Source of the DNA: Romboutsia sedimentorum
GTDB taxonomy: Bacteria; Bacillota; Clostridia; Peptostreptococcales; Peptostreptococcaceae
Reading direction: 5' to 3'
Length of the DNA: 64,000 nucleotides
Assembly: GCF_030131845.1 (NCBI RefSeq)
Contig: NZ_JASKYM010000003.1
Coordinates: forward strand, 1-64,000
The translations under genes and the position numbers were made by a program. Position 1 is the first letter of the stretch, and each line of letters opens with the position of its first letter. Positions 27,134 to 38,300 of the stretch are shown piece after piece. The notes below the pieces were generated by a model, which did no database searches, was not told where the DNA came from, and saw only the letters and a list, made by a program, of their open reading frames with translations.

Positions 27134-28243
27134 ATGACAAGTATACTTATAGTAATAGGGGTAACAGGATGGATTGCACTAATAGTATCTCTATACTTAT
27201 ACAAGAAAATAATAAGAGAAAAAGTACAATCATTACATATGAGGAATAAAGAATATTTAGATCCTAAAGTAGTAGTGATTGGTGGAGGTACAGGACAATC
27301 AGTGTTCTTAAGAGGATTAAAACACTTCACTCAAAATATCACAGCAATAGTTACAGTTGCTGATGATGGAGGAGGGTCAGGTATTTTAAGAGAGGATTTA
27401 GGAATGTTACCACCGGGCGATATAAGGAATTGTCTATTGGCTCTTGCAAATATAGAACCCACTATGGATGAGGTAATGAAATATAGATTTACAGAAGGTG
27501 CATTAAAAGGCCAAAGTTTTGGAAATCTATTTTTAGCAGCTATGAATGGATTATATGGAAATTTTGAAATAGCTGTATATAAAATGAGTCAGATATTTGC
27601 TATTACAGGAAGAGTTTTACCTGTAACATTAGAAGATATAAAGTTAATAGCTCAATTAAAAAATGGTAATAAAGTAATTGGTGAGTCGATAATACCAAAA
27701 GAGGTAAAAAGTCAAAAGAGTTGCATAGACAAAGTATATTTAAACCCAGTGGATGTTAAACCCTTAGATGAAGTTATTAATTCTATTGATAATGCTGATA
27801 TAATTATAATGGGGCCAGGAAGTTTATATACAAGTATAATGCCTAATTTATTAGTAGAGGGAGTAGTAGAGGCTATTAAAAAATCTAATGCCCCTAAAGT
27901 ATATATCTCTAATATAATGACTCAACCAGGAGAAACAGATGGTCATAATGTACTAGATCATGTAGAGGCTATAATTAGACATACTAAAGAAAACGTATTA
28001 GATTATGTAATAGCTAATAATGAGATCTTGCCGGATGCTATATTTGAAATATATCAAAAGGATGGAGCAAAGCAAGTTTTATTAGATAAATCTCAAAAAG
28101 AGACTCTTAAAAGCATGGGGGTAAAGACTATAGAAGAAAACTTGATTGAAATAAAAAGTAATTATATTAGGCATGATGCAAAATATATTTCTAATATAAT
28201 TATTAATTTGGCACTAAGTCATAAAAATGATAGTAGCAAGTAA
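27134..28243 (+). CDS. yvcK: Gluconeogenesis/cell-shape factor YvcK with N-terminal membrane helix
   Basis: This CofD-like family protein binds UDP-sugars and is needed for morphology on gluconeogenic carbon. The core begins at VVVIGGGTGQSVFLRGLK (about residue 45) and includes VADDGGGSG, LPPGDIRNCL and the IIMGPGSLYTSI motif. Residues about 3-22 form one strongly hydrophobic helix followed by basic residues, so this version is probably membrane-anchored, unlike the compact soluble Bacillus protein. I prefer ATG 27134, with GGAGG 5 bases upstream; an in-frame ATG at 27122 contains that ribosome binding site. It follows rapZ closely and is cotranscribed. Confidence 0.92.
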   Translation: MTSILIVIGVTGWIALIVSLYLYKKIIREKVQSLHMRNKEYLDPKVVVIGGGTGQSVFLRGLKHFTQNITAIVTVADDGGGSGILREDLGMLPPGDIRNCLLALANIEPTMDEVMKYRFTEGALKGQSFGNLFLAAMNGLYGNFEIAVYKMSQIFAITGRVLPVTLEDIKLIAQLKNGNKVIGESIIPKEVKSQKSCIDKVYLNPVDVKPLDEVINSIDNADIIIMGPGSLYTSIMPNLLVEGVVEAIKKSNAPKVYISNIMTQPGETDGHNVLDHVEAIIRHTKENVLDYVIANNEILPDAIFEIYQKDGAKQVLLDKSQKETLKSMGVKTIEENLIEIKSNYIRHDAKYISNIIINLALSHKNDSSK

Positions 28244-28308
28244 AAAAGGATTTTAAAGTTTTATGTAGAAATCCTTATTATTATGTTAGTTTTAAGGAGT
28301 GAACATCT

Positions 28309-28734
28309 ATGAGAGAAGAGGTTAGTGCCGGTGGCGTAGTACTGTTTGGCAATGCTATACTTTTACTTAGAAAATTCAACGGAGATTGGGTTTTACCAAA
28401 AGGAAAAGTAGAAGAAGGCGAAAATAGGCAAGAAGCAGCACTAAGAGAAGTGCTAGAAGAAACTGGAGTCAAAGCGGATATATTAAAGTATTTAGGAGAA
28501 ATTCACTATACTTTCAAGGAGAACTGGGATGAAAATAGAGCAGTTCATAAAACGGTTTTTTGGTATTTGATGCAAGCGAGGAGCATGGATACAATACCTC
28601 AAAAAGAAGAAGGTTTCATTGATGCTAAATTTATACATTTAGATAGAGTGGTAGATTTAGCTAGATATGATGATGAGAAGGAAATAATTAAAGTAGCCTT
28701 ACAAGAAATTAAAAAAAGGTTAAAAAAGAACTAG
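28309..28734 (+). CDS. NUDIX hydrolase
   Basis: This is a small hydrolase of nucleoside diphosphates linked to another moiety, 141 residues. The Nudix box is complete: G-x5-E-x7-REVLEETGV spanning about residues 34-56. The N-terminal strand VSAGGVVLF and the segment after the box resemble diadenosine polyphosphate hydrolase/MutT-like proteins such as the AP4A group, but the substrate cannot be assigned. AAGGAGTGA precedes the ATG. It lies between yvcK and whiA, an insertion into the conserved rapZ-yvcK-whiA trio. Confidence 0.88.
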   Translation: MREEVSAGGVVLFGNAILLLRKFNGDWVLPKGKVEEGENRQEAALREVLEETGVKADILKYLGEIHYTFKENWDENRAVHKTVFWYLMQARSMDTIPQKEEGFIDAKFIHLDRVVDLARYDDEKEIIKVALQEIKKRLKKN

Positions 28735-28750
28735 TTAATAGGTGATGTAT

Positions 28751-29701
28751 ATGTCTTTTTCAACTGAAACAAAAAATGAGTTAGCAAGAGTTACATCTGA
28801 AAATAATTGTTGTAACATAACAGAATTAGCAGCGTTAGTAAGATTAGCAGGAAGTATACAAATTGTAGGCTATAAGAAATTAAATTTGAAGATAACAACG
28901 GAGTTAAATTCAATAGCTCGTAAAATATTTAAGCTATTAAAACAAAACTTTGGTATAAATACAACTATTTCTGTAAATAAGAACCAAATGTTGAAGAGAA
29001 ACAACAGTTATGTTCTTATGGTGACTAGTGAAATGGGAGCAGAAAAACTTATAAAGGAACTAGGTATATTGGCTCCAGGAGATGGATTTTATACCTTAAA
29101 TAAAGTTCCAGCCAATCTTATACAACACGAGGAATGCAAAAGAGCGTTTATAAGAGGTGCATTTCTTGGTGGAGGCTCAATAAGTGATCCAGGAAAAAAT
29201 TATCATATAGAATTTGTTACAAATAATAGAGATTTTGCGGAATCATTGAGAGACTTTATAAATTCTTTAGGATTTAACTGTAAGATAGTATCAAGAAAAA
29301 ATAACTATGTTGTATATTTAAAAGAAAGTGAACAAATATCAGATTTATTGAGTATTATAGGAGCTCATCATGCTCTTTTAAGTCTTCAAAATACTAAAAT
29401 AGTAAAAGCTATGAGAAATAATGTTAATCGTATAGTTAATTGTGAAACAGCGAACCTTTCTAAAACAGTAAATGCAGCAGTTAGACAAGTTGAAAATATT
29501 AAATTTATACAAGAAACAGTCGGTATAAGTAGTTTACCAGACAATTTACAAGAAATAGCTCAGCTTAGAGTAGAGTGCGAAGATTTGACACTTAAGGAAT
29601 TAGGAGAGATGTTGAGCCCACCTATAGGAAAATCTGGAGTTAATCATAGGCTAAGGAAGATAGAAGAAATTGCTAATGATTTAAGAGGAAAACAGTTATA
29701 A
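28751..29701 (+). CDS. whiA: Sporulation/cell division transcription regulator WhiA
   Basis: WhiA is a DNA-binding protein with a degenerate LAGLIDADG homing-endonuclease fold followed by a helix-turn-helix domain. The 316-residue protein has [19 protein letters not shown] in the LAGLIDADG part and the HTH near the C-terminus ([26 protein letters not shown]). ATG 28751 is chosen with AGGTGAT just upstream; the more upstream in-frame GTG overlaps the ribosome binding site. In actinobacteria the family acts in sporulation and division; in Firmicutes it influences division and chromosome segregation. A terminator follows at once. Confidence 0.95.
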   Translation: MSFSTETKNELARVTSENNCCNITELAALVRLAGSIQIVGYKKLNLKITTELNSIARKIFKLLKQNFGINTTISVNKNQMLKRNNSYVLMVTSEMGAEKLIKELGILAPGDGFYTLNKVPANLIQHEECKRAFIRGAFLGGGSISDPGKNYHIEFVTNNRDFAESLRDFINSLGFNCKIVSRKNNYVVYLKESEQISDLLSIIGAHHALLSLQNTKIVKAMRNNVNRIVNCETANLSKTVNAAVRQVENIKFIQETVGISSLPDNLQEIAQLRVECEDLTLKELGEMLSPPIGKSGVNHRLRKIEEIANDLRGKQL

Positions 29702-29705
29702 ACTT

Positions 29706-29738
29706 GAGGTTATATTTAATATATAACCTCTTTTTGTT
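29706..29738 (+). terminator. Terminator after whiA
   Basis: GAGGTTATAT pairs with ATATAACCTC around a short AT loop, followed by TTTTTGTTTT. It closes the murB-whiA block five bases after the stop codon. Confidence 0.88.
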
Positions 29739-29789
29739 TTATGATATATTTTTGTGGTAATATTAAAAGATAATACAGGAGGTGATGTA

Positions 29790-32700
29790 GTGAATAAAGA
29801 TTTTGCGCATCTTCATGTGCACACGGAATATAGTTTACTTGATGGATTTTCAAGGATTAAAAAGCTTATATCAAAAGCTAAGGAATTAAATATGACATCT
29901 ATTGCCATAACTGACCATGGATGTATGTTTGGAGTAATAGATTTTTATAAAATGGCAAAAAAAGAAGGTATAAAACCTATAATAGGATGTGAGGTTTACA
30001 CTGCACCTCGTACACTTAGAGATAAAGATCCAAATTATGATAAACGCCAAGGACATTTGGTTTTACTAGCTAAAAACATGGATGGATATAAAAATTTAAT
30101 AAAATTAGTGTCTACATCATATGTGGATGGGTTTTACTATAAGCCTAGAGTAGATATGGATGAGTTAAAAAAGCATAGTGATGGAATAATAGCATTATCT
30201 GCTTGTTTAGCAGGAGATGTTTCTCAAGCGCTTATGGATAGAAACTATGATAAGGCAAAAAAAAGAGCGCTAGAATATAGAGAGATATTTGGAAGTGAAA
30301 ATTTCTATTTAGAAATACAAGACCACAATTTGCCTGAACAAAAAGAAGTAAATTCAGGATTAGTAAAACTTTCAAAAGAAACAGGGATACCATTAGTAGC
30401 AACAAATGATGTTCACTATGTAAATAAAGAAGATTCAAAAATACATGATGTTCTTATGTGTATACAAATGGGTAAAACTGTAAATGACCCAAATAGAATG
30501 AGATTTGGTAGTGATGAGTTTTATCTTAAATCAAGAGATGAGATGGAAAATTTATTTCCTTATGCTATAGATGCAGTAGAGAATACTGTTAAGATAGCTA
30601 ATCAATGTAATGTAGAGTTTGACTTTAATACGATACATCTACCTCAATATGATGTTCCACAAGGATATACTCCTGATACCTATTTAAGAGAGTTGTGTTT
30701 TAAAGGGTTAGAAGAAAGATACACAGTTCCAAGTCAAGAGGTCATAGATAGATTAAATTATGAATTAGACGTAATTGAAAGAATGGGATATGTAGAGTAT
30801 TTCTTGATAACTTGGGATTTTATAAATTTCTCAAAAGAAAATGGAATAATGGTAGGTCCAGGAAGAGGTAGTGCGGCAGGTTCAATAGTTGCATACACAC
30901 TTAAAATAACTGATATAGATCCTATAAAATATTCTCTGTTATTTGAGCGTTTTTTAAATCCAGAACGTGTATCTATGCCCGATATAGATATAGACTTTTG
31001 CTATGAGAGAAGAGAAGAAGTTATAGAGTATGTTAAGAGAAAATATGGAGAAGATCATGTTGCACAAATAATTACATTTGGAACAATGGGAGCAAAAGCT
31101 GCTATAAGAGACGTTGGTAGGGTATTAGATATACCTTATAATAAAGTTGATAAAATAGCAAAAGAGGTACCTTTTGCATTGGGTATGACAATAGATAAAG
31201 CTTTACAAACTAATCCAAATTTAAAAGCCTTATATGAGCAAGATAAAGAGACTAAAGAAACTATAGATATATCAAAACAAATTGAAGGAATGCTTAGACA
31301 TGCATCGACACATGCGGCAGGTGTAGTTATATCTAAAAAATCAGTAGATGAATATGTACCTTTGTATAAACATAAAGAAGCAATAACAACACAATTTACA
31401 ATGACTACATTAGAAGAATTAGGTCTTTTAAAAATGGACTTCCTAGGACTTAGAACTCTTACAGTTATAAGAGATGCTTTAGAATTAATACAACAAAATC
31501 ATAATAAAAAAATAGATTTTTCAAAAATGGATTATAATGATAAAAAAGTATATGAACTTTTATCTTCAGGAAATACATTAGGAATATTCCAGCTAGAAAG
31601 TGCTGGTATGCGAACTTTTATGAAGCAATTAGAACCAGACAACTTTGAAGATATAGTAGCCGGAATATCACTATATAGACCTGGTCCTATGGACTCAATA
31701 CCTACTTATATAGATAATAAAAATAATCCGCATCATGTAAAATATCTACATGAGAAGCTAAAGCCTATAATGGAAGTTACTTATGGTTGCTTAGTTTACC
31801 AAGAACAGGTAATGCAGGTTGTTAGAGATTTAGGCGGGTATAGCTATGGTCGTAGTGACTTAGTTAGAAGAGCTATGGGTAAAAAGAAAATGGATGTTAT
31901 GGAGGAAGAAAGAAGATATTTCATTCATGGAAAAGAAGATGAAAATGGAAATATAGAAATAACAGGGTGTGTTAGAAACGGAGTACCAGAGGATATAGCA
32001 GATAAAATATTTGATGATATGATAGATTTCGCAAAATATGCCTTTAATAAATCACATGCAGCGGCATATGGAGTTTTATCATACCAAACAGCATATTTAA
32101 AAGCATATTATCCAGTAGAATTTATGGCAGCTTTAATTACAAGTGTAATGGGGAATACTGATAAAGTTGTTGAATATACTAGAGAATGCAGTGCTTTAAA
32201 TATAGATGTATTAAAACCAGATATAAACAAAAGTTTTTCTAAATTCTCAGTTGAAGGAAATAATATAAGGTTTGGTCTGGCAGCTGTTAAAAATGTTGGA
32301 GTTAATATAATCAACAATATAATAGATGAAAGAAAATTAAATGGCCAATTTATAGATTTTGGAGACCTAGCAAAAAGATTAGATTCAAAAGATACAAATA
32401 AAAGAGTTATAGAGAGTTTAATTAAGTGTGGTGCATTTGATGAAATAAGCGAAAATAGAGCTAGCTTAATGTGTGGATATGAAAACTTGCTAGATAGTAT
32501 AGCTATGGATAGGAAAAAGAATGTACAAGGTCAGATATCTTTATTTGATGTTTTTTCAGGAACAGAGGAAGATAGTCAAATACAAGAGGTTAGTAAAATT
32601 CCTAAACTAAAAGAGTATGAAGAAAGAGAAAGACTTAGTTTAGAAAAAGAAGTATTAGGGATGTATGTAAGTGGCCATCCATTGGCAGAGTTTAAAAAAG

Positions 32701-33332
32701 AAATACAAAGAAATACTTCTATGGACAACGGTAGGCTAAACTCTTTACGAGACGATGCACAGAGTTATGTAGCATTAGATGAAAAAGAAGTTATAATGGG
32801 TGGAATGATAGTAACTAAAACTATAAAAACTACTAAAAGAAATGACATAATGGCATTCATAGAACTTGAAGATTTATATGGAACTATAGAAATAATAGTA
32901 TTTCCTCAATTATTACAAAAGTATAATCATATTTTAAATGAAGATAATATTATATATATAAAAGGTTCCTTAAGTATAAAAGAAGATGAAAATGCAAAAC
33001 TTATAGCTAGAGAAATTAAAGACATAAATAATTCATCTAAATTTGAACAAAATAAATCAAAGTATAATTATAATACTAACAATAATTCTAATTATAATAA
33101 TAACGCTAAAACAGGGTTATACTTAAAAGTAGATAGTTTTAACAATAAACAGCTGACTGATAAAATAGTAGAAATAGCAAAACAACATTTAGGAAAAGAA
33201 AATGTATTTTTGTACTCAGAAGATGCTAAACAGCTTTATAAATGGAATGAATTAAACGTAGAAATAACAAATAAATTGATTTTAGAATTAGAAGAAATAT
33301 TGCCTAAGCAAAATATAAAAGTAAAAAATTAA
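29790..33332 (+). CDS. dnaE: DNA polymerase III alpha subunit, DnaE type
   Basis: This is a C-family replicative polymerase subunit. The 1180-residue protein has the N-terminal PHP domain (HLHVHTEYSLLDGFSRI), the catalytic acidic motif PDIDIDF near 397-403, the finger segment FGTMGAKAAIRDVGRV, the HhH region, and a C-terminal OB fold (IMAFIELEDLYGTIEIIVFP). A low-complexity Asn/Tyr/Ser linker lies near 1080-1105. In low-GC Gram-positives DnaE works alongside PolC, extending primers on the lagging strand. GTG 29790 is preceded by a near-perfect AGGAGGTGAT ribosome binding site; earlier in-frame starts are not. Confidence 0.97.
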   Translation: MNKDFAHLHVHTEYSLLDGFSRIKKLISKAKELNMTSIAITDHGCMFGVIDFYKMAKKEGIKPIIGCEVYTAPRTLRDKDPNYDKRQGHLVLLAKNMDGYKNLIKLVSTSYVDGFYYKPRVDMDELKKHSDGIIALSACLAGDVSQALMDRNYDKAKKRALEYREIFGSENFYLEIQDHNLPEQKEVNSGLVKLSKETGIPLVATNDVHYVNKEDSKIHDVLMCIQMGKTVNDPNRMRFGSDEFYLKSRDEMENLFPYAIDAVENTVKIANQCNVEFDFNTIHLPQYDVPQGYTPDTYLRELCFKGLEERYTVPSQEVIDRLNYELDVIERMGYVEYFLITWDFINFSKENGIMVGPGRGSAAGSIVAYTLKITDIDPIKYSLLFERFLNPERVSMPDIDIDFCYERREEVIEYVKRKYGEDHVAQIITFGTMGAKAAIRDVGRVLDIPYNKVDKIAKEVPFALGMTIDKALQTNPNLKALYEQDKETKETIDISKQIEGMLRHASTHAAGVVISKKSVDEYVPLYKHKEAITTQFTMTTLEELGLLKMDFLGLRTLTVIRDALELIQQNHNKKIDFSKMDYNDKKVYELLSSGNTLGIFQLESAGMRTFMKQLEPDNFEDIVAGISLYRPGPMDSIPTYIDNKNNPHHVKYLHEKLKPIMEVTYGCLVYQEQVMQVVRDLGGYSYGRSDLVRRAMGKKKMDVMEEERRYFIHGKEDENGNIEITGCVRNGVPEDIADKIFDDMIDFAKYAFNKSHAAAYGVLSYQTAYLKAYYPVEFMAALITSVMGNTDKVVEYTRECSALNIDVLKPDINKSFSKFSVEGNNIRFGLAAVKNVGVNIINNIIDERKLNGQFIDFGDLAKRLDSKDTNKRVIESLIKCGAFDEISENRASLMCGYENLLDSIAMDRKKNVQGQISLFDVFSGTEEDSQIQEVSKIPKLKEYEERERLSLEKEVLGMYVSGHPLAEFKKEIQRNTSMDNGRLNSLRDDAQSYVALDEKEVIMGGMIVTKTIKTTKRNDIMAFIELEDLYGTIEIIVFPQLLQKYNHILNEDNIIYIKGSLSIKEDENAKLIAREIKDINNSSKFEQNKSKYNYNTNNNSNYNNNAKTGLYLKVDSFNNKQLTDKIVEIAKQHLGKENVFLYSEDAKQLYKWNELNVEITNKLILELEEILPKQNIKVKN

Positions 33333-33398
33333 AACGTTAAAAATAAAAAAATTAGAATATTAAAATAAAAATATTATGAAAAAAATAGCTCATATTGT

Positions 33399-34484
<1,086 letters not shown>

Positions 34485-34500
34485 TATAGGAGGAATATAT

Positions 34501-36261
34501 ATGTTAAAAAATATGAAAAGAACTAAAATAGTTTGTACATTAGGACCAGCATCACAGAAAGAGGAAATATTAACTCAACTTGTTGAGAATGGTTTAAACG
34601 TATGCAGATTCAACTTCTCACATGGGTCTCATGAAGAACACAAAGGTAGATTAGATATGGCTAAAAGTGTTAGAGAAAGGTTAAATCAACCAGTAGCTCT
34701 TTTATTAGATACTAAAGGTCCAGAAATAAGAACAGGAAATTTTGCTGATCCAGAAGTTTTATTAGAAGAAGGTCACACATTTACTGTAACTATGAAAGAC
34801 GTTATAGGAACTAAAGAAATATGTACAGTAAGTTACAAAGATCTTTCAAAAGATGTTGTAGCAGGAGACACTATATTAATAGATGATGGTTTAGTTGGAT
34901 TAAGAGTTAAGGAAATAAATGGGGATGACATAGTTTGTATAGTTGAAAACTCAGGTATAGTTAAAAATCATAAGGGAGTAAACGTACCAGGAGTAAAAAT
35001 AAACTTACCAGCTATAACTGAAAAAGATACAAGTGATATAGAATTTGGTATAGCACAAGGTATAGATTACATAGCAGCATCATTTGTTAGAAAAGCATCA
35101 GATGTATTAGCTATAAGAGAAATACTAGAAAAAAATAATGCTACAGATATACAAATAATATCTAAAATAGAAAACCAAGAAGGTGTAGATAATTTAGATG
35201 AAATATTAAAAGTATCTGACGGTATAATGGTTGCTAGAGGCGACTTAGGGGTTGAAATACCAACAGAAGATATACCAGTAGTTCAAAAAATGATGATAAA
35301 GAAATGTAATGAATTAGGAAAACCTGTAATAACTGCAACTCAAATGCTTGATTCTATGATGAGAAATCCAAGACCTACAAGAGCAGAAGTTACAGATGTT
35401 GCAAATGCTATATACGATGGAACAGATGCAATAATGCTATCTGGAGAAACTGCTGCAGGTAAATATCCAGTAGAAGCTGTAAAAACAATGGCAACAATCG
35501 CAAAGAGAACAGAAGAGACATTAGACTATGATAATTTATTAAAGCAAAATGCAAAGAATAATTCGACTGTAACAGATGCAATAAGTCATGCAACATGTAC
35601 TACAGCTGTAGATTTAGATGCATCAGCTATAATAACTTCTACTTCTTCAGGACATACTGCAAGAATGGTATCAAAGTTAAGACCTAAATGCCCAATAATA
35701 GCTACTACTAATGATGAAAAAATAATGAGAAGACTAGCTCTTACTTGGGGAGTATACTCTATAAAATCATCAGATTCAAGAAATACTGATGAAGTAATAG
35801 AAAACTCTATAGAGGCTGCTAGAAACGCTAATTATATAAATAATGGAGAGTTAGTAGTTATAACTGCTGGAGTACCAGTTGGAGTAAGCGGAACTACAAA
35901 CTTAATAAAAGTTCATGTTATAAGTGAAGAAATAGTTCAAGGTATCGGAGTAGGAAACAAAACAGTAGAAGGTAAAGTTCGTATAATTAAAAATGGGGAT
36001 GATTTCAAGCATTTCAATGATGGAGATGTTTTAGTTACAACTATGACAGATATAGAAATGAATTCTTGCATAGAAAAAGCATCTGCTATAATAGTCGAAG
36101 AAGGTGGAATGACTTCTCATGCTGCAATAGTAGGATTAAATTTAGACAAGCCAGTTATATTATCAGCTAAGAATATGATTAGTTTAGTTCAAGATGGAGA
36201 AGTTGTAACTGTAGATGCTTCAAGAGGTGTAGTATACAGAGGATCAACTAGAGTTTTATAA
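34501..36261 (+). CDS. pyk: Pyruvate kinase with C-terminal PEP-utiliser domain
   Basis: This enzyme makes pyruvate and ATP from phosphoenolpyruvate. The 586-residue protein has the N-terminal KIVCTLGPAS motif, NFSHGSHEEH, the catalytic ISKIENQEG lysine/glutamate segment, MVARGDLGVE, and TATQMLDSMMRNP. Beyond the usual 475 residues there is an extra domain like the phosphohistidine swivelling domain of PEP-utilising enzymes (IVEEGGMTSHAAIVG near 535-550), a layout common in Bacillus and other Firmicutes. ATG 34501 has AGGAGGA upstream. Upstream pfkA and this gene place two control points of glycolysis in one transcript. Confidence 0.97.
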   Translation: MLKNMKRTKIVCTLGPASQKEEILTQLVENGLNVCRFNFSHGSHEEHKGRLDMAKSVRERLNQPVALLLDTKGPEIRTGNFADPEVLLEEGHTFTVTMKDVIGTKEICTVSYKDLSKDVVAGDTILIDDGLVGLRVKEINGDDIVCIVENSGIVKNHKGVNVPGVKINLPAITEKDTSDIEFGIAQGIDYIAASFVRKASDVLAIREILEKNNATDIQIISKIENQEGVDNLDEILKVSDGIMVARGDLGVEIPTEDIPVVQKMMIKKCNELGKPVITATQMLDSMMRNPRPTRAEVTDVANAIYDGTDAIMLSGETAAGKYPVEAVKTMATIAKRTEETLDYDNLLKQNAKNNSTVTDAISHATCTTAVDLDASAIITSTSSGHTARMVSKLRPKCPIIATTNDEKIMRRLALTWGVYSIKSSDSRNTDEVIENSIEAARNANYINNGELVVITAGVPVGVSGTTNLIKVHVISEEIVQGIGVGNKTVEGKVRIIKNGDDFKHFNDGDVLVTTMTDIEMNSCIEKASAIIVEEGGMTSHAAIVGLNLDKPVILSAKNMISLVQDGEVVTVDASRGVVYRGSTRVL

Positions 36262-36337
36262 TATTTAATCTTGAATTTAAAAATAGAATATTTATATAAA
36301 TTAAAAATATAATGATAGTATATCTTTAATTTCCAAA

Positions 36338-36376
36338 TAGCCACTAAGTGAGTAATACACTTAGTGGCTATTTTAT
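36338..36376 (+). terminator. Terminator after pyk
   Basis: TAGCCACTAAGTG pairs with CACTTAGTGGCTA (13 base pairs) followed by TTTTAT, about 75 bases after the pyk stop codon. Confidence 0.85.
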
Positions 36377-36468
36377 AGCTATATTGTTCAGAAAATTCAG
36401 TTAAAATAATTAGGCCATGCATAATTATACTTAAATCAACATAATTATAAAAAAAGGGGGGATTGCTA

Positions 36469-38031
36469 ATGAGTGAAAGTAGAGAAAATTGGGGCTCTAA
36501 AATTGGTCTTATACTAGCAATGGCAGGAAATGCCGTTGGATTAGGTAACTTTTGGAGATTCCCATATATAGCTGCTTCAAATGGTGGGGGAGCATTCATG
36601 ATACCATACTTTTTTGCACTAATAGTTATAGGCATACCCGTAATGTTGGTGGAATGGAGTATAGGACGTTATGGAGGTAAATATGGTCATGGAACACTAG
36701 GACCGATGATGTACTTACAAGCAAAACAAGCAATGAAACCGAAAAAGGCAATTATAGTTGGAGCTTTATGTGGAATGATAGCATTTGGGGTTACGATTTT
36801 GGTTAATTCCTATTATAACCATATCATAGGATGGTCATTAGGATTTGCATTCAATTCATTAACTGGAGGGTATAATGCTGATCCAGGAGGATTCTTTGCT
36901 AGTTATATTCAAGATCCTAAAAATTTAGTATTCTGGGTTATATCATTGCTTTTCTTAGCATTAGCAGTAATGAAAGGAATACAAAAGGGTATAGAATCTT
37001 GGGCTAAAATAATGATGCCAGTACTTTATGTATTCGGTATAATTTTAGGGATTAGAGCATTAACTCTAGGAGCACCTGTTCATCCAGATTGGAGTTCACT
37101 AGCAGGCCTTAATTTCATATGGAATCCAGATTTTAGTCAATTATCTTGGCAATCTGCAATAGCTGCAGCAGGGCAAATATTCTTCACATTATCTTTAGGA
37201 ATGGGTATAATACACAATTATGCTTCATATCTACAACCAGATGAGGATATAGTTACAGCTTCTGTTGCTACAATATCTTTAAATGAGTTTGCAGAAGTTA
37301 TATTAGGTGGTACAGCAGTTATTCCAATAGCATATGCATTCTTAGGACCAGAAGGTATCAAAGGAAGCATAGGTTTAGCATTTATGGCATTACCTAATGT
37401 ATTTAGTACTATGACTGGTGGAGGAATATTTGGAGCTATGTGGTTCTTATTATTATTCTTTGCTGGTATAACATCTGCAATAGCGATGTATAACTATTTA
37501 GTTGCATTGTTAGAAGAAGATGCTGGAATAGAAAGAAAAAAAGGTGCTTGGATAGTATTTGTTGGATATTTAATAGTTGGTCTACCAATAGCATTAGAAT
37601 CAATATTAACTCAAAGTGCTAACTTAGTTTACTTTACAGAAGTTGATAACTGGATAGGTAACTACTTGCTAATAGTACTTGGATTGATAGAGATAATAGT
37701 AATTGGATGGTGTGTTAAAGATAGAGCACTTGATGAAATGAACAGAGGTGGATTATGGAAAGTTCCTAAATGGTTCTTTAGATTGTTCCACCAATTCTTA
37801 ACACCTGTAACGATAATAACTTTCTTAGTATTCTTTACAAGAGATTATTGGATAGCTGGAAACTTTAAAGTAGTACCTAGCTATATATCTGAAATACCAG
37901 AGTTTGCTATTTGGGTTAACTTAGCTAGAGCGGTTGTATTTGGGGTATTATTAATAGGATTTATACAATCATATAAGTCTATTAAGAGCAAATACAAAGA
38001 TGAAATAGATAGTAATGAAGTTAAAGAATAA
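36469..38031 (+). CDS. Neurotransmitter:sodium symporter (NSS) family transporter
   Basis: This LeuT-fold sodium-coupled amino acid transporter has 520 residues and about 12 hydrophobic segments. The first helix carries the diagnostic GNAVGLGNFWRFPYI sodium/substrate motif, with GGGAFMIPYF after it. GGGGG lies 8 bases before ATG 36469. A 32-residue membrane peptide is encoded 33 bases downstream; in characterised cases, MetPS of Corynebacterium, such a partner is needed for methionine/alanine uptake. By that context the substrate here is probably a neutral amino acid; this is inference. Confidence 0.93.
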   Translation: MSESRENWGSKIGLILAMAGNAVGLGNFWRFPYIAASNGGGAFMIPYFFALIVIGIPVMLVEWSIGRYGGKYGHGTLGPMMYLQAKQAMKPKKAIIVGALCGMIAFGVTILVNSYYNHIIGWSLGFAFNSLTGGYNADPGGFFASYIQDPKNLVFWVISLLFLALAVMKGIQKGIESWAKIMMPVLYVFGIILGIRALTLGAPVHPDWSSLAGLNFIWNPDFSQLSWQSAIAAAGQIFFTLSLGMGIIHNYASYLQPDEDIVTASVATISLNEFAEVILGGTAVIPIAYAFLGPEGIKGSIGLAFMALPNVFSTMTGGGIFGAMWFLLLFFAGITSAIAMYNYLVALLEEDAGIERKKGAWIVFVGYLIVGLPIALESILTQSANLVYFTEVDNWIGNYLLIVLGLIEIIVIGWCVKDRALDEMNRGGLWKVPKWFFRLFHQFLTPVTIITFLVFFTRDYWIAGNFKVVPSYISEIPEFAIWVNLARAVVFGVLLIGFIQSYKSIKSKYKDEIDSNEVKE

Positions 38032-38064
38032 TAAAAGCTCCACATAAAATAGGAGGATGATAAC

Positions 38065-38163
38065 ATGACAGGTGCGGCATGGGCATTTATGGGTGTTATA
38101 TGGGTTAGCATATTCACTTGTGTAGGAATATCAATGAACAAAATTGTAAAGGATAATAGGTAA
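38065..38163 (+). CDS. MetS-like small subunit of NSS transporter
   Basis: This is a very short gene of 32 residues that is easily missed. AGGAGG lies 7 bases before the ATG, and a strong terminator follows within 8 bases of the stop. The peptide is one transmembrane helix (AAWAFMGVIWVSIFTCVGIS) with a short Lys/Asn/Arg cytoplasmic tail, starting MTGAAW. Size, helix, the sequence style and position just after an NSS transporter match the methionine/alanine importer small subunit (MetS) family. It probably stabilises or completes the transporter. Confidence 0.85.
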   Translation: MTGAAWAFMGVIWVSIFTCVGISMNKIVKDNR

Positions 38164-38171
38164 TATCAACA

Positions 38172-38208
38172 AAAAACCCTACTTACAAATTAATGTGGGG
38201 TTTTTTTA
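38172..38208 (+). terminator. Terminator after the metS-like gene
   Basis: AAAAACCCTAC and GTGGGGTTTTT form a stem with one mismatch, ending in seven T residues, just after the 32-residue gene. Confidence 0.85.
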
Positions 38209-38300
38209 GTAACGTTGACATATATATAAATAAAAGCTTATTAGATTTTCTTACAAAACATCATGTACGAGGGTAATATATATTCGAAGGGGGTTTTTGG

